Assembly: GCF_002266285.1 (NCBI RefSeq)
Contig: NZ_NPMS01000002.1
Coordinates: 310,001 to 374,000, forward strand
DNA length: 64,000 nt
Source of the DNA: Virgibacillus indicus
Lineage (GTDB): Bacteria > Bacillota > Bacilli > Bacillales > Amphibacillaceae
Direction: 5' to 3'
The position numbers and the translations under genes were made by a program. Position 1 is the first letter of the stretch; each line of letters begins with the position of its first letter. Below are positions 27,663 to 39,271 of the stretch, piece after piece. A model generated the notes under the pieces. It ran no database searches. It was not told the DNA's origin and worked only from the letters and a program-made list of their open reading frames with translations.

Positions 27663-28010
27663 GTGAATAATAGACAAATATTTGATCAGGTATCTGATAT
27701 GGAAAAGCAGATTGGCGAGTTGTACGAACAGCTTGGTGATTTAAAGGGCCGTTTAAGTGATGTCCTTGAGGAAAATCACCGGCTGGCAATGGAAAATCAC
27801 AATTTGCGAAATCACTTGGAGAATACAGAAGATAATAATTCCGGAAAAGCGGATGATTCGTCTTCAAAAAAGGGCTTCCCAAGCGAGGCATATGATAATT
27901 TGGCCAGATTGTATGATGAAGGCTTCCATATCTGCAATCTGGAATTCGGGGGCCCAAGAAGAAATGAAGACTGTATGTTCTGTCTGGACTTCCTGAGCAA
28001 AACAAAATAG
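27663..28010 (+). CDS. yabA: Replication initiation control protein YabA
   Basis: Restrains initiation by bridging DnaA and DnaN. The 115-aa product has an N-terminal coiled coil (residues about 5-55, leucine-rich tetramer helix), an acidic linker and a C-terminal zinc module HICN ... CMFC (about residues 90-107). GTG at 27663 follows GGAGTGAT. It ends the tmk operon; a gap with two copies of GGGTCTGRC follows. Confidence 0.93.
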   Translation: MNNRQIFDQVSDMEKQIGELYEQLGDLKGRLSDVLEENHRLAMENHNLRNHLENTEDNNSGKADDSSSKKGFPSEAYDNLARLYDEGFHICNLEFGGPRRNEDCMFCLDFLSKTK

Positions 28011-28110
28011 TTGAATAAACAAAGCTATCCATAGGGTCTGACTCACTCATTTCATTTGAGGGGTCTGGCCCTTTGGTTTTGGATAACCTCATTACAGAAA
28101 GGAAAAGAAC

Positions 28111-28857
28111 ATGGTAGAATTAATAGATGATGAACGTTTTGATTATTTACTGGCAGATGAAAGCATGAAGATTATTCAAAGTCCCACTGCTTTTTCTTTC
28201 TCTCTGGATGCCGTTTTGCTTGCCCATTTTGCCCGAATTCCCATCAAAAGAGGAAGTATCCTGGATTTGTGTACTGGTAATGGAGTTATACCGTTATTGC
28301 TTTCAAAAAGAACCAATGCAACGATTACTGGTTTAGAAATCCAAGAAAGAATTTTCAGTATGGCAAAAAGAAATATAGAGCTTAACAACCTATCCGATCA
28401 ATTGGACATCATCCATGGTGATTTAAAAGAAAAGCAGCCACTTCTGAGCCAAAGCAGCTTTGATGTAGTTACATGTAACCCGCCATATTTTCAGACACCA
28501 TCACAAAATGAACAAAACCAAAATGATTTTTTAACCATTGCGAGACATGAGGTTTTTTGTACGTTGGAGGATGTCATTAAGGCATGTAAGCTCTATATAC
28601 GGCCAGGCGGAAAGGTATCGATGGTGCATCGGCCGGGAAGACTTGTTGATATTATTGAATTATTCCGCAAACACAGGCTGGAACCAAAACGTCTCCGGTT
28701 TATTTACCCGAAACGAGGGAAGGATGCGAATATGCTGCTCGTTGAAGGCGTAAGAGACGGAAAAGCAGATTTAAAAATTTTGCCGCCATTGTATATCTAC
28801 AATGAGGACGGTGCATACACAAAAGAAGCAGAGGATATTATCTATGACAGAACATGA
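28111..28857 (+). CDS. trmN6: tRNA1(Val) adenine N6-methyltransferase
   Basis: SAM-dependent methyltransferase of the YabB/TrmN6 family acting on A37 of tRNA-Val. The 248-aa product has motif [14 protein letters not shown] (about residue 48), an acidic SAM residue in LEIQE and the N6-adenine catalytic motif NPPYF (about 125). GAAAGGAAAAG precedes the ATG. Its 3' end overlaps yazA by 14 bases, indicating translational coupling. Confidence 0.92.
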   Translation: MVELIDDERFDYLLADESMKIIQSPTAFSFSLDAVLLAHFARIPIKRGSILDLCTGNGVIPLLLSKRTNATITGLEIQERIFSMAKRNIELNNLSDQLDIIHGDLKEKQPLLSQSSFDVVTCNPPYFQTPSQNEQNQNDFLTIARHEVFCTLEDVIKACKLYIRPGGKVSMVHRPGRLVDIIELFRKHRLEPKRLRFIYPKRGKDANMLLVEGVRDGKADLKILPPLYIYNEDGAYTKEAEDIIYDRT

Positions 28858-29137
28858 ACACGTTGTTTATATACTAAAATGCAAGGATAGTTCATTATAC
28901 ACCGGATATACGAATGATATGGAGCATCGGCTGAAGATGCATACCGAAGGAAAAGGGGCAAAATATACACGTGGCCGCGGACCATTTCAGGTAGTCTATA
29001 TTGAGAAGTTTCCGACAAAGGAAAAAGCAATGCAAAAAGAATACGAGATTAAACAACTGACCCGGAAAGGGAAGTTTCAGCTTATTCGGGACAGGCTGAA
29101 GGAAGTGATGCAATTTGAAAATACAGAGGAGCTTTGA
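28844..29137 (+). CDS. yazA: GIY-YIG domain protein
   Basis: A 97-aa single GIY-YIG nuclease-fold protein of the UPF0213 family: VVYILKC (residues 7-13) and YTGYTND (about 20) form the signature, with the conserved Arg and Glu in [13 protein letters not shown] and KEYEIKQL. No substrate is known. The ATG at 28844 is chosen because GAGGAT precedes it and homologues begin there; the frame continues upstream inside trmN6. It overlaps rsmI by 23 bases. Confidence 0.9.
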   Translation: MTEHEHVVYILKCKDSSLYTGYTNDMEHRLKMHTEGKGAKYTRGRGPFQVVYIEKFPTKEKAMQKEYEIKQLTRKGKFQLIRDRLKEVMQFENTEEL

Positions 29138-29996
29138 GGATAAAGATAAAAGTGTTTTGTATGTAGTTCCTACCCCGATTGGAAATCTTGAGGACATCAC
29201 GTATCGTGCATTAACTATTTTACAGTCTGTTTCCATAATTGCAGCGGAAGATACAAGAAATACAAAAAAACTCTTGAATCATTTCGATATTTCGACCCCG
29301 TTAATCAGTTTTCATGAGCACAGTAGACTTTCCCGGATGGAACAATTGGTTGAAAAAGTAGAGAACGGCGAATCTGTAGCAATCGTGAGCGATGCGGGGA
29401 TGCCGGCTATTTCCGATCCTGGATATGAGCTGGTACAGAAAGCAATTGATAGGGATTTATCAGTTGTCGTGCTGCCTGGTGCAAATGCTGCTCTTTGTGC
29501 ATTGGTCGGTTCCGGACTTTCTCCGAAGGAATTTTACTTTTACGGATTTTTGCCCCGGAAAAAGAAGGAAAAAGAAGCGGAATTACAGCGATTAAAAGCT
29601 TTAAAAGCAACACTTTTATTTTATGAATCGCCATATCGTATCAAAGATACATTAAAAGCAATTCATGAACAACTGGGTTCACGCAAACTGGCTATCGCCC
29701 GTGAATTAACCAAGCGCTTTGAAGAATATGTTCGCGGTACGACAAATGAGCTCATTTCCTGGGCGGAAGAAAATGAATTAAAAGGTGAATTTTGTATAGT
29801 GGTGGAGGGAACTACATCTGATGCTCCCAATGAAGAAGCCGATTTATGGTGGAAAAGTTTATCTGTGATGGAACATGTGAATCAATATATAGAAGAAAGC
29901 GGTTTTTCCAGTAAAGAGGCAATCAAACAAACGGCAGCAGATCGAAAAATGCCGAAACGGGAAGTTTATCAGATGTTTCATGTTGATGGGAAGTAG
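29115..29996 (+). CDS. rsmI: 16S rRNA (cytidine-1402 2'-O) methyltransferase
   Basis: Modifies C1402 of 16S rRNA. The 293-aa product shows the tetrapyrrole-methylase fold: LYVVPTPIGNLEDIT (about residue 15), AAEDTRNTKKLL, VSDAGMPAISDPG (about 92) and LPGANAALCALVGSG (about 120). The TTG at 29115 follows GGAAGTGATG and lies inside the end of yazA. Last gene of the trmN6-yazA-rsmI group, convergent with abrB. Confidence 0.94.
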   Translation: MKIQRSFEDKDKSVLYVVPTPIGNLEDITYRALTILQSVSIIAAEDTRNTKKLLNHFDISTPLISFHEHSRLSRMEQLVEKVENGESVAIVSDAGMPAISDPGYELVQKAIDRDLSVVVLPGANAALCALVGSGLSPKEFYFYGFLPRKKKEKEAELQRLKALKATLLFYESPYRIKDTLKAIHEQLGSRKLAIARELTKRFEEYVRGTTNELISWAEENELKGEFCIVVEGTTSDAPNEEADLWWKSLSVMEHVNQYIEESGFSSKEAIKQTAADRKMPKREVYQMFHVDGK

Positions 29997-29997
29997 G

Positions 29998-30028
29998 ATT
30001 GAGAGGTATTAGAACGTTGTTGAGAGAC
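29998..30028. repeat. Two GTTGAGAGA-like units, 21 nt apart
   Basis: ATTGAGAG at 29998 (overlapping the gap next to the rsmI stop) and GTTGAGAGA at 30019. Same unit and pitch as the larger arrays; no inverted half is visible. Confidence 0.65.
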
Positions 30029-30053
30029 AGCACACATTACATCTAACCTAGCA

Positions 30054-30093
30054 TAAAAAAGGGTTGACGTGCATTAGCATGCGTCAGCCCCCT
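30054..30093 (-). terminator. Terminator between rsmI and abrB
   Basis: GGGTTGACG (30061-30069) pairs with CGTCAGCCC (30082-30090). The T run is on the minus strand (abrB side); the plus side has CCTTTA, so rsmI may use it less efficiently. Confidence 0.75.
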
Positions 30094-30120
30094 TTATAAC
30101 GTAGGTTAATGATAAAAAAA

Positions 30121-30399
30121 TTACTCGTTAAAACGTGCCTCGATTTCTTTCACTAAATTCTTTGCACCCTCTGGACTAAGGACCAGTTTGCCGTCTGCCA
30201 GTGATAAATTATCTTCAGATTCTTCTCCAGTTAGATGACATGTCATGTTTGGTTTAAACTTTTTCAGAATAATTTGATCATCATCTACATAGATCTCCAT
30301 TTTATCTTTTACATGAATATCCAATGTCCGGCGCAGTTCGATCGGAATAACAACACGGCCCAACTCATCAACTTTCCGTACTATTCCTGTAGACTTCAT
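30121..30399 (-). CDS. abrB: Transition-state regulator AbrB
   Basis: Global repressor of post-exponential genes. The 92-aa product has the swapped-hairpin DNA-binding domain in residues 1-50 (MKSTGIVRKVDELGRVVIPIELRRTL) with the conserved arginines, and the family's C-terminal multimerisation region. AGGGGGAAG precedes the ATG. Its promoter at 30491-30519 has a perfect Spo0A box just downstream of the start site, so Spo0A~P is expected to repress it as in B. subtilis. Confidence 0.95.
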   Translation of the reverse strand: MKSTGIVRKVDELGRVVIPIELRRTLDIHVKDKMEIYVDDDQIILKKFKPNMTCHLTGEESEDNLSLADGKLVLSPEGAKNLVKEIEARFNE

Positions 30400-30469
30400 C
30401 TTTCTTCCCCCTCTGGGCAGAAAAAACTTTTTTACTTAAGTTTTTCCATAGATATATTAATCGCTATTT

Positions 30470-30476
30470 TTCGACA
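30470..30476 (-). promoter_or_regulatory. Spo0A box in the abrB leader
   Basis: TGTCGAA on the minus strand, an exact 0A box, about 8-14 bases downstream of the predicted abrB start site. Confidence 0.75.
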
Positions 30477-30490
30477 TCTATTTAAACAAT

Positions 30491-30519
30491 AGAATACCAA
30501 CCGGTCCCCACTATGTCAA
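30491..30519 (-). promoter_or_regulatory. Sigma-A promoter of abrB
   Basis: Minus strand TTGACA (30514-30519), 17-base spacer, TATTCT (30491-30496). Confidence 0.75.
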
Positions 30520-30540
30520 TGAGTTTTTGTGAAAAATAAA

Positions 30541-30663
30541 AATAAATGGGAAAATTACAAACCATTCTTTCAAATTTTCAAGAGGATAAGATAATAAACA
30601 GTGGATAAACCCAAATTATTGCTGAATGCTATTTTGTTTTGCACACAATTTGGCAAAATACGT
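30541..30663. other. A+T-rich gap between abrB and metS
   Basis: No gene, repeat or leader structure recognised; in particular no T-box core before metS. A TATAAT at 30664-30669 is the likely metS -10 box, with only a weak -35. Confidence 0.5.
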
Positions 30664-30703
30664 TATAATCGCTACAATAGAAATAGTTTTATTAGTGATG
30701 TGA

Positions 30704-32737
<2,034 letters not shown>

Positions 32738-32800
32738 ATAAATTTTAAGTTATTTTAAAATTGGCTGCTAATCGTATTTAAAACATTATTATAAAAAATA

Positions 32801-32834
32801 AAATACCCTGCTGAATAATGGCAGGGTATTTTTT
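32801..32834 (+). terminator. Terminator after metS
   Basis: AAATACCCTGC (32801-32811) pairs with GCAGGGTATTT (32821-32831), then Ts. Confidence 0.9.
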
Positions 32835-32884
32835 AAGTACTGCAGAAAATTGAAAATGCAGTAAAACATGAAAGGGTGAATTGT

Positions 32885-33670
32885 ATGCTATTCGATACAC
32901 ATGTCCATTTAAATGCCGATCAATTCATGGAGGATCGTGATGAAACGATCCAGCGTGCATTTGATGCAGGCGTAAACTATATGGTTGTTGTTGGCTTTGA
33001 CAGGAAAACAATCCCGTTGGCAATTGAAATTGCTGAACAGAATGAGACTATTTATGCAGCAGTTGGCTGGCATCCGGTTGATGCAATTGACATGACGAAT
33101 GAGGATTTGAACTGGATTGAAGAGCTTTCCAGTCATCCAAAGGTAGTTGCGATTGGCGAAATGGGCCTTGATTATCATTGGGATAAGTCACCCAAGGATG
33201 TACAAAAGGAAGTTTTCCGCAAGCAAATTTGCCTTGCCAAAAAAGTGAATATGCCAATTATCATTCATAATCGTGAAGCAACAGAGGATATTATAGAAAT
33301 TCTGCAAGAGGAAAATGCTGCAGAAGTTGGCGGGATCATGCACTGTTACAATGATTCTGCGGAATATGTTCAGGCATGTCTTGATATGAATTTTTATATA
33401 TCTCTTGGCGGTCCTGTAACCTTTAAAAATGCCAGCCTGCCAAAGGAAGTTGCTGTACAGGTACCATTAGACCGGCTTTTGGTTGAAACAGATGCACCAT
33501 TCCTGGCGCCTCATCCGAACAGAGGAAAAAGAAATGAGCCAGCATTTGTGAAATTGGTTGCGGAAAAAATTGCCGAGCTAAGGGGAATTTCCTTCGAGGA
33601 ATTAAGTAAAAAGACGACAGAAAATGCATTTGCCTTTTTTGGAATTAAGGCCGGAGATTTGGAAGATTAA
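32885..33670 (+). CDS. tatD: TatD-family metal-dependent deoxyribonuclease
   Basis: TIM-barrel hydrolase (YabD) with 3'-5' exonuclease or related DNase activity in the family. The 261-aa product shows the metal ligands in FDTHVHLN (residues 3-10), AIGEMGLDYHWD (about 92), IIHNREA (about 127), GIMHCYND (about 152) and ETDAPFLAP (about 203). The ATG at 32885 is chosen over the GTG at 32876, which lies within the AAAGGGTGA ribosome site. Confidence 0.92.
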   Translation: MLFDTHVHLNADQFMEDRDETIQRAFDAGVNYMVVVGFDRKTIPLAIEIAEQNETIYAAVGWHPVDAIDMTNEDLNWIEELSSHPKVVAIGEMGLDYHWDKSPKDVQKEVFRKQICLAKKVNMPIIIHNREATEDIIEILQEENAAEVGGIMHCYNDSAEYVQACLDMNFYISLGGPVTFKNASLPKEVAVQVPLDRLLVETDAPFLAPHPNRGKRNEPAFVKLVAEKIAELRGISFEELSKKTTENAFAFFGIKAGDLED

Positions 33671-33713
33671 GTTAAGTATTTGTAACAAAATCATGAAAAT
33701 TTACGTAAAAAGT

Positions 33714-33741
33714 AGGATCAGCAGAAACAGCTGGTCCTTTT
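33714..33741 (+). terminator. Terminator after tatD
   Basis: AGGATCAGC (33714-33722) pairs with GCTGGTCCT (33730-33738), then Ts. Confidence 0.75.
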
Positions 33742-33828
33742 ATAATGGAAAATAGCAGAAATGGAAAAAGCTGACATATCAATGGATGCAGCCATTTTTA
33801 GGGGCGTAATTCTATGAAAGTTATTATT

Positions 33829-33845
33829 TGTAATTTAATTGTAAA
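33829..33845 (+). promoter_or_regulatory. WalR-like direct repeat upstream of yabE
   Basis: TGTAAT-N5-TGTAAA fits the WalR (YycF) consensus TGTWAH-N5-TGTWAH exactly. It ends 21 bases upstream of the yabE -35 box, a position suited to activation. Functional assignment is inference. Confidence 0.55.
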
Positions 33846-33866
33846 GAAAACGTAATCGTAATAGCT

Positions 33867-33896
33867 TTGACTTAATATCAACATGTTCTATATAAT
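33867..33896 (+). promoter_or_regulatory. Sigma-A promoter of yabE
   Basis: TTGACT (33867-33872), 18-base spacer, TATAAT (33891-33896), 25 bases before the start codon. Confidence 0.75.
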
Positions 33897-33921
33897 CGTC
33901 ACGTATAAGGGGGCAAGATGC

Positions 33922-35190
33922 ATGCGAATTATTTCAAAGCTATTGCCGGCATCAAAAATGAAGCTGGTTATCTCAAGCATTGGTGTTTTAGCACTTATAG
34001 CATTTGCAGGTCTGATACTATTTGAAGCAACTAAAGCAGAAGTGATTATTGCAGACAATGGTAATAAACAAACAGTGAAAACACATGCAAATACAGTTGG
34101 GGAATTGCTGGCAGAAGCAGGAATCACGGTTGGCGAGCATGATGCACTTTCACATAGTGAAGAAACTAAAATTAAAACTGGTATGGAAATAGATTATGAA
34201 ACAGCTAATAAAATTATAGTAAGTGTTGATGGTATAGAACAGGAATATTATACAACTGCAGATACCATAGAGGAATTTTTCAAAGATAATGAACTTTCCT
34301 TTGCAGATCGCGACGACGTATCACATAATACGACAGATGCAATTGAAGAAGGATTACATATAGAAGTTGCAAAAGCATATCAAGTTACCATTAACGATGG
34401 TGGAAGAGAAAAGAAGGTATGGACTACAGGAACCTCTGTAGGTGAATTGCTTGATACCAATAAAATCAAAGTTAAAAAGAAACAGGATAAAATTAAACCG
34501 GCCTTGAATGAAGATGTGACAAAGGATACTTCTATTACGATTGTCCGTGTGGAAAAAGCAACAGAAGAGGTTACAGAAAAAATTGCTTTTGAAACTGAAA
34601 AGAAAAATGATGCTTCTCTGTTAGAAGGTACAGAACAGGTTGTTACACAAGGACAAGAAGGAACGGTTGTAAAGAAATATGAGGTAACGCTGGAAAACGG
34701 TAAAGAAGTTAATCGTGAATTGGTTAGTGAGGAAGTAACAGAAGAAAGCACAAATCGTGTGGTTGCTGTTGGAACGAAGGAAGAAGTACAGGAATCCAAT
34801 CTTGTAACACTTTCCAGCAAGAAACCTAAAGTGTCCAAATCTGTATCTAAGCCTGCACCTAAAAAAAGCAGTAAGACTTCTAGCAGCAGTTCGAACAGCA
34901 GTAAGGTTCTTACAATGATCGCAAGTGCTTTTACATCAAGCTGCAATGGGTGTTCAGGATATACAGCTACAGGGATTAATCTAAAAGCAAATCCGAATAT
35001 GAAAGTAATCGCAGTAGATCCAAATGTAATTCCTCTGGGCTCAAAAGTATGGGTTGAAGGATATGGGGAAGCAATTGCCGGGGATACTGGGGGACATATT
35101 GTTGGCAACCGTATTGATGTTCATGTTCCCTCAAAAGATGCTGCGTATAACTGGGGAAGAAGAACAGTCAAAGTAAAGATTCTTAATTAA
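33922..35190 (+). CDS. yabE: Resuscitation-promoting-factor-like cell-wall protein
   Basis: Exported wall-active protein. The 422-aa product has a signal/anchor helix (about residues 14-34), three ubiquitin-like DUF348 repeats (about 38-220; AEVIIADNGNKQ, ANKIIVSVDGIEQ, YQVTINDGGREK), a G5 domain (about 223-300), a Ser/Lys/Pro linker and a C-terminal 3D domain (about 330-422) with AVDPNVIPLGSKVWVEGYG and AGDTGG carrying the three conserved Asp of a lytic double-psi barrel. The ATG at 33922 follows AAGGGGG by 8 nt. A WalR-like repeat upstream suggests control with other wall hydrolases. Confidence 0.92.
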   Translation: MRIISKLLPASKMKLVISSIGVLALIAFAGLILFEATKAEVIIADNGNKQTVKTHANTVGELLAEAGITVGEHDALSHSEETKIKTGMEIDYETANKIIVSVDGIEQEYYTTADTIEEFFKDNELSFADRDDVSHNTTDAIEEGLHIEVAKAYQVTINDGGREKKVWTTGTSVGELLDTNKIKVKKKQDKIKPALNEDVTKDTSITIVRVEKATEEVTEKIAFETEKKNDASLLEGTEQVVTQGQEGTVVKKYEVTLENGKEVNRELVSEEVTEESTNRVVAVGTKEEVQESNLVTLSSKKPKVSKSVSKPAPKKSSKTSSSSSNSSKVLTMIASAFTSSCNGCSGYTATGINLKANPNMKVIAVDPNVIPLGSKVWVEGYGEAIAGDTGGHIVGNRIDVHVPSKDAAYNWGRRTVKVKILN

Positions 35191-35206
35191 TTCGATATTA
35201 AAGGAT

Positions 35207-35500
35207 GTTCAAAAAGTCACCAAATTATAAGCGGCGAATCTCGCACGAATGCTTGTTTTTGAAAAGCATGTGCACCTGCGTCTACAAGCTTAGTCAGGGA
35301 AGCTATGTTCCTCGGTGCAAGGCAGCAAAGGAGTTTTGCAGGTAGTCGCCTCGCTACTCACGTATCAATTGCATACGTTCCGTTCCTTGGAAAGGAAAAT
35401 CACTTTTCCTGCGTGAGATGCTTATTCGGTGAAGCTTGGTCTAGTGCTCAAAACTTCGCCGCCTCGACCTTCTTGCTTCTAATTCGGCAACTTTTAGAAC
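35207..35500. mobile_element. MITE-like element with terminal inverted repeats
   Basis: A 294-bp non-coding segment between yabE and rnmV, bounded by imperfect 26-bp inverted repeats: GTTCAAAAAGTCACC.. (35207-35232) and its counterpart ..GCAACTTTTAGAAC (35475-35500), with about 20 matching positions. The left end with AGGAT in front recurs at 50173-50203. No transposase gene is in the window and target duplication is not evident. Confidence 0.65.
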
Positions 35501-35525
35501 ACACACTATTTTAAATATAGGATAA

Positions 35526-35557
35526 ATGCTCCTGCCATGCTATTATGGTAGGAGCAT
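35526..35557 (+). other. Hairpin before the rnmV ribosome site
   Basis: TGCTCCTGCCAT (35526-35537) pairs with ATGGTAGGAGCA along 12 bp with one G-U, ending 9 bases before GGAGG. It lacks a proper T run, so it may be a weak terminator or a leader structure. Confidence 0.6.
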
Positions 35558-35580
35558 TATTTGATGGAGGAAAAAGTATT

Positions 35581-37021
<1,441 letters not shown>

Positions 37022-37188
37022 TGGATAGATTTAAAAAATAAAATTTCTGTTAGTCATACTACTTAATGCAGGGTATAGTTGCAGAAAGTTTAAGACGAGT
37101 ATAGATTATGAATAGATAAAAACACATTAGAAAATAGAATTTAACTATGTAGATAATTATAGTAAACGGTTTATTTAATTACAGGGAG

Positions 37189-37227
37189 ACAGGATAAAAA
37201 AACTTTTGAGTTTTTTATCCTGTTTTT
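37189..37227 (+). terminator. Terminator before yabG
   Basis: ACAGGATAAAAAA (37189-37201) pairs with TTTTTTATCCTGT (37211-37223), then Ts. The 165 bases between ksgA and this hairpin hold nothing I recognise. Confidence 0.85.
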
Positions 37228-37235
37228 CATTTGGA

Positions 37236-37263
37236 ACAGATGCACCACCTGCCTCATAGTCTA
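37236..37263 (+). promoter_or_regulatory. Sigma-K promoter of yabG
   Basis: AC (37236-37237), 17-base spacer, CATAGTCTA (37255-37263), fitting the sigma-K consensus AC-N16-17-CATANNNTA. yabG of B. subtilis is sigma-K dependent. Confidence 0.75.
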
Positions 37264-37293
37264 TAAAAGGAATGAAGGCCGTGAGGTGAATGT

Positions 37294-38160
37294 ATGAGCT
37301 TTACAAAAGGTGAGTTGGTTACAAGGAAATCCTATCAGCATGATCTTTTATTTCGTGTGGGATCAGTGAAAAATGAAATTGCAAATTTATTTGGAGAGGA
37401 TATTCGCCTGGAAGCAGATGCCCTAATCAGTGATTTAGTTCATGTTGGATCCAGGGATTTAGAGAAAATACGACAAAAAGAGAAAGAAAAAGAAGATTTT
37501 TCCTATCGTCTTTTTAGACAGGATTATCAATTAATGAAAGAAAAAAGAGAATACCAGTCAACAGACGGCTATTATCATACATCCAGCTATTTTCAGCTGC
37601 CTGCAAAGGTCCTTCACTTAGATGGGGATCAGACCTACTTAAAAAAATGCATTGAATTATATCAGCGTGTGGGACTGCAGGTGCATGGCGTCCATCTTAA
37701 TGAAAAGGATATGCCGCTGGAGATAGGGGAATTAGTGGAGAAAATTCAACCGGATATTGTCGTTATTACTGGACATGATGCTTTTTCAAAAAACAAGGGA
37801 ATAAAAAGTGATCTGCGTGCATACAGACATTCCAAATATTTTGCAGAAACGGTCAGGGAGGCAAGGCGGATCAATCCACATCTGGATCAGCTGGTTATAT
37901 TTGCAGGAGCATGCCAGTCCCACTTTGAGTCACTGATCCGCGCAGGTGCTAATTTTGCGAGTTCGCCACTTCGGATAAATATTCATGCACTTGATCCTGT
38001 ATATATTGCTGCAAAGATTGCCTACACCCCGTTTATGGAAAAAGTGAGTGTATGGGATGCATTGAGAAATACACTGACCGGTGAAAAGGGTATGGGTGGT
38101 GTTGAAACAAGAGGACTTCTCCGTACAGGAATGCCATATTTGGAGGAGGATTCTTATTAA
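37294..38160 (+). CDS. yabG: Sporulation-specific coat protease YabG
   Basis: Cysteine-type protease made late in the mother cell that trims coat proteins such as SpoIVA, SafA and YeeK. The 288-aa product matches the U57 family in length and in the segments PDIVVITGHDAF (about residue 150), HLDQLVIFAGACQSHFESL with a candidate catalytic Cys-His (about 200) and GAGANFASSPLRINIHALDP-like C-terminal motif (here RAGANFASSPLRI). GTGAGGTGA precedes the ATG. A sigma-K promoter lies 30 bases upstream. Confidence 0.94.
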   Translation: MSFTKGELVTRKSYQHDLLFRVGSVKNEIANLFGEDIRLEADALISDLVHVGSRDLEKIRQKEKEKEDFSYRLFRQDYQLMKEKREYQSTDGYYHTSSYFQLPAKVLHLDGDQTYLKKCIELYQRVGLQVHGVHLNEKDMPLEIGELVEKIQPDIVVITGHDAFSKNKGIKSDLRAYRHSKYFAETVREARRINPHLDQLVIFAGACQSHFESLIRAGANFASSPLRINIHALDPVYIAAKIAYTPFMEKVSVWDALRNTLTGEKGMGGVETRGLLRTGMPYLEEDSY

Positions 38161-38173
38161 ATTTTGTATTGAT

Positions 38174-38205
38174 TGTCTTCGCATTTTTTAGGAAGGCATT
38201 TTTTT
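38174..38205 (+). terminator. Terminator after yabG
   Basis: TGTCTTC (38174-38180) pairs with GAAGGCA (38192-38198), then seven Ts. Confidence 0.65.
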
Positions 38206-38306
38206 CTTTATCTATTGTGTACAACCTTTAAATTATTATATCCATAAAATGATACATAATTTGTTAACATTTACAAATAATAAAATCAGATAGTCAAATT
38301 TTATTG

Positions 38307-38336
38307 TTGACATGAAAAAAGATATACTGTTATAAT
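38307..38336 (+). promoter_or_regulatory. Strong sigma-A promoter of veg
   Basis: Perfect TTGACA (38307-38312), 18-base spacer, perfect TATAAT (38331-38336), with A+T-rich upstream sequence suited to an UP element. This corresponds to the well-known strong Pveg of B. subtilis. Confidence 0.9.
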
Positions 38337-38399
38337 ATATGGTTTCATTTGACTATTATACAAGCTTATGGTATGATATATACAGTGAGGTGGAGTGTA

Positions 38400-38672
38400 G
38401 TGGCTAAAACATTATTCGAAATTAAGCAAGGTCTTGAAAGTCACGTTGGAAAACGATTAAAATTGAAAGCCAATGGTGGAAGAAGAAAAACGATTATACG
38501 TTCCGGAGTATTAGCAGAAACGTATCCTTCCGTTTTTATCGTTGAGCTGGACCAAGACGAAAATGCATTCGAGCGTGTTTCATACAGCTATGCAGACGTA
38601 CTGACAGAAACGGTTGAATTAAATTTTGCTGATGATCTAGCAGCAGCATCAAATGTTATCTTAGAGCAGTAG
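38400..38672 (+). CDS. veg: Veg protein
   Basis: Small abundant protein that stimulates biofilm matrix genes in B. subtilis by inhibiting SinR. The 90-aa product contains the highly conserved [15 protein letters not shown] and [30 protein letters not shown] core. The GTG at 38400 follows GAGGTGGAG; the upstream in-frame sequence lies in the leader of the strong promoter and has no ribosome site. A terminator overlaps the stop codon. Confidence 0.94.
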   Translation: MAKTLFEIKQGLESHVGKRLKLKANGGRRKTIIRSGVLAETYPSVFIVELDQDENAFERVSYSYADVLTETVELNFADDLAAASNVILEQ

Positions 38673-38698
38673 ACAAAATAAAATGTCTATTGCTTTTT
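38665..38698 (+). terminator. Terminator of veg
   Basis: AGCAGTAGACA (38665-38675) pairs with TGTCTATTGCT (38684-38694), then Ts; the stem includes the veg stop codon. Confidence 0.85.
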
Positions 38699-38808
38699 AA
38701 TTTGCCTGAAATATCCTTTTTTACATAGAACTGACTGGTTTGATTTGGTCGGTTTAACATAAACTAAGAATGTCGTAAAGAACTACATCAGAAAGGGGTT
38801 GTTCTTTC

Positions 38809-38991
38809 ATGGGCAGACGTCGCGGGATCATGTCAGACCAATTGAAAGAAGAAATTGCCAAAGAGTTAGGGTTTTACGACACCGTACAAGAGGAAGGCTG
38901 GGGCGGAATTAAGGCAAGGGACGCAGGGAATATGGTTAAGCGAGCCATAGAAATAGCCGAGCAGAATATGAACCAGAATGGCAAGTCCTGA
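38809..38991 (+). CDS. sspF: Small acid-soluble spore protein SspF
   Basis: A 60-aa alpha/beta-type SASP relative. The signature [22 protein letters not shown] (residues about 13-34) and [15 protein letters not shown] match SspF, which also occurs after veg in B. subtilis. AAAGGGG lies 10 nt before the ATG. I could not identify a convincing sigma-G promoter. A terminator overlaps the stop. Confidence 0.93.
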   Translation: MGRRRGIMSDQLKEEIAKELGFYDTVQEEGWGGIKARDAGNMVKRAIEIAEQNMNQNGKS

Positions 38992-39006
38992 TTGGGCTTG
39001 TCTTTT
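38981..39006 (+). terminator. Terminator of sspF
   Basis: GCAAGTCC (38981-38988) pairs with GGGCTTGT (38994-39001), then Ts. Confidence 0.75.
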
Positions 39007-39061
39007 TGGTTGGTTGGAAAAAAGTTTGGCAGCTTGAGCCTGAGTACTTGTTCACCAGATG

Positions 39062-39200
39062 AATATCCACCCAAGACGGCAAATATCCGTTCAATCCGCC
39101 GCATATCTGTTCAACCAGCCGCATAGCCGTCTAAGACCGCAAACATCCATCCGACTCCGTAAATATTTATCACACCACACAAATACCCTTCCGCTTCTGA
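39062..39200. repeat. Seven degenerate units at 20-nt pitch
   Basis: Units of the type CAAATATCCGTTCAACCG have their TATC-like core at 39064, 39084, 39104, 39124, 39144, 39164 and 39184: exactly 20 nt each time. It fills the gap between sspF and ispE; there is no inverted half. Confidence 0.87.
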
Positions 39201-39271
39201 ACGGTCGCCTCCTCTTTTCTAATATGTTACAATTTGTTTATCTTTTAGTCCTGAAAAAGTAGGTGACGGTG

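Noticed and set aside
27457..28092. 211-aa antisense open frame over ricT/yabA
   Set aside because: Shadow of two well-identified genes; no ribosome site.
28011..28110. Possible riboswitch or terminator between yabA and trmN6
   Set aside because: Two direct GGGTCTGRC copies and a partial TATCCA/TGGATA pairing are visible, but no consistent structure or T run.
34380..35108. 242-aa antisense open frame within yabE
   Set aside because: Shadow caused by the codon bias of the Lys/Glu/Thr-rich yabE; low-complexity product.
35305..35514. 69-aa open frame in the MITE-like element
   Set aside because: No homology recognised, no ribosome site, runs through the terminal repeat; not a transposase.
38700..38808. 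Sigma-G promoter before sspF
   Set aside because: CATAAACTA resembles a -10 box but no -35 of the right sequence lies 17-18 bases upstream.
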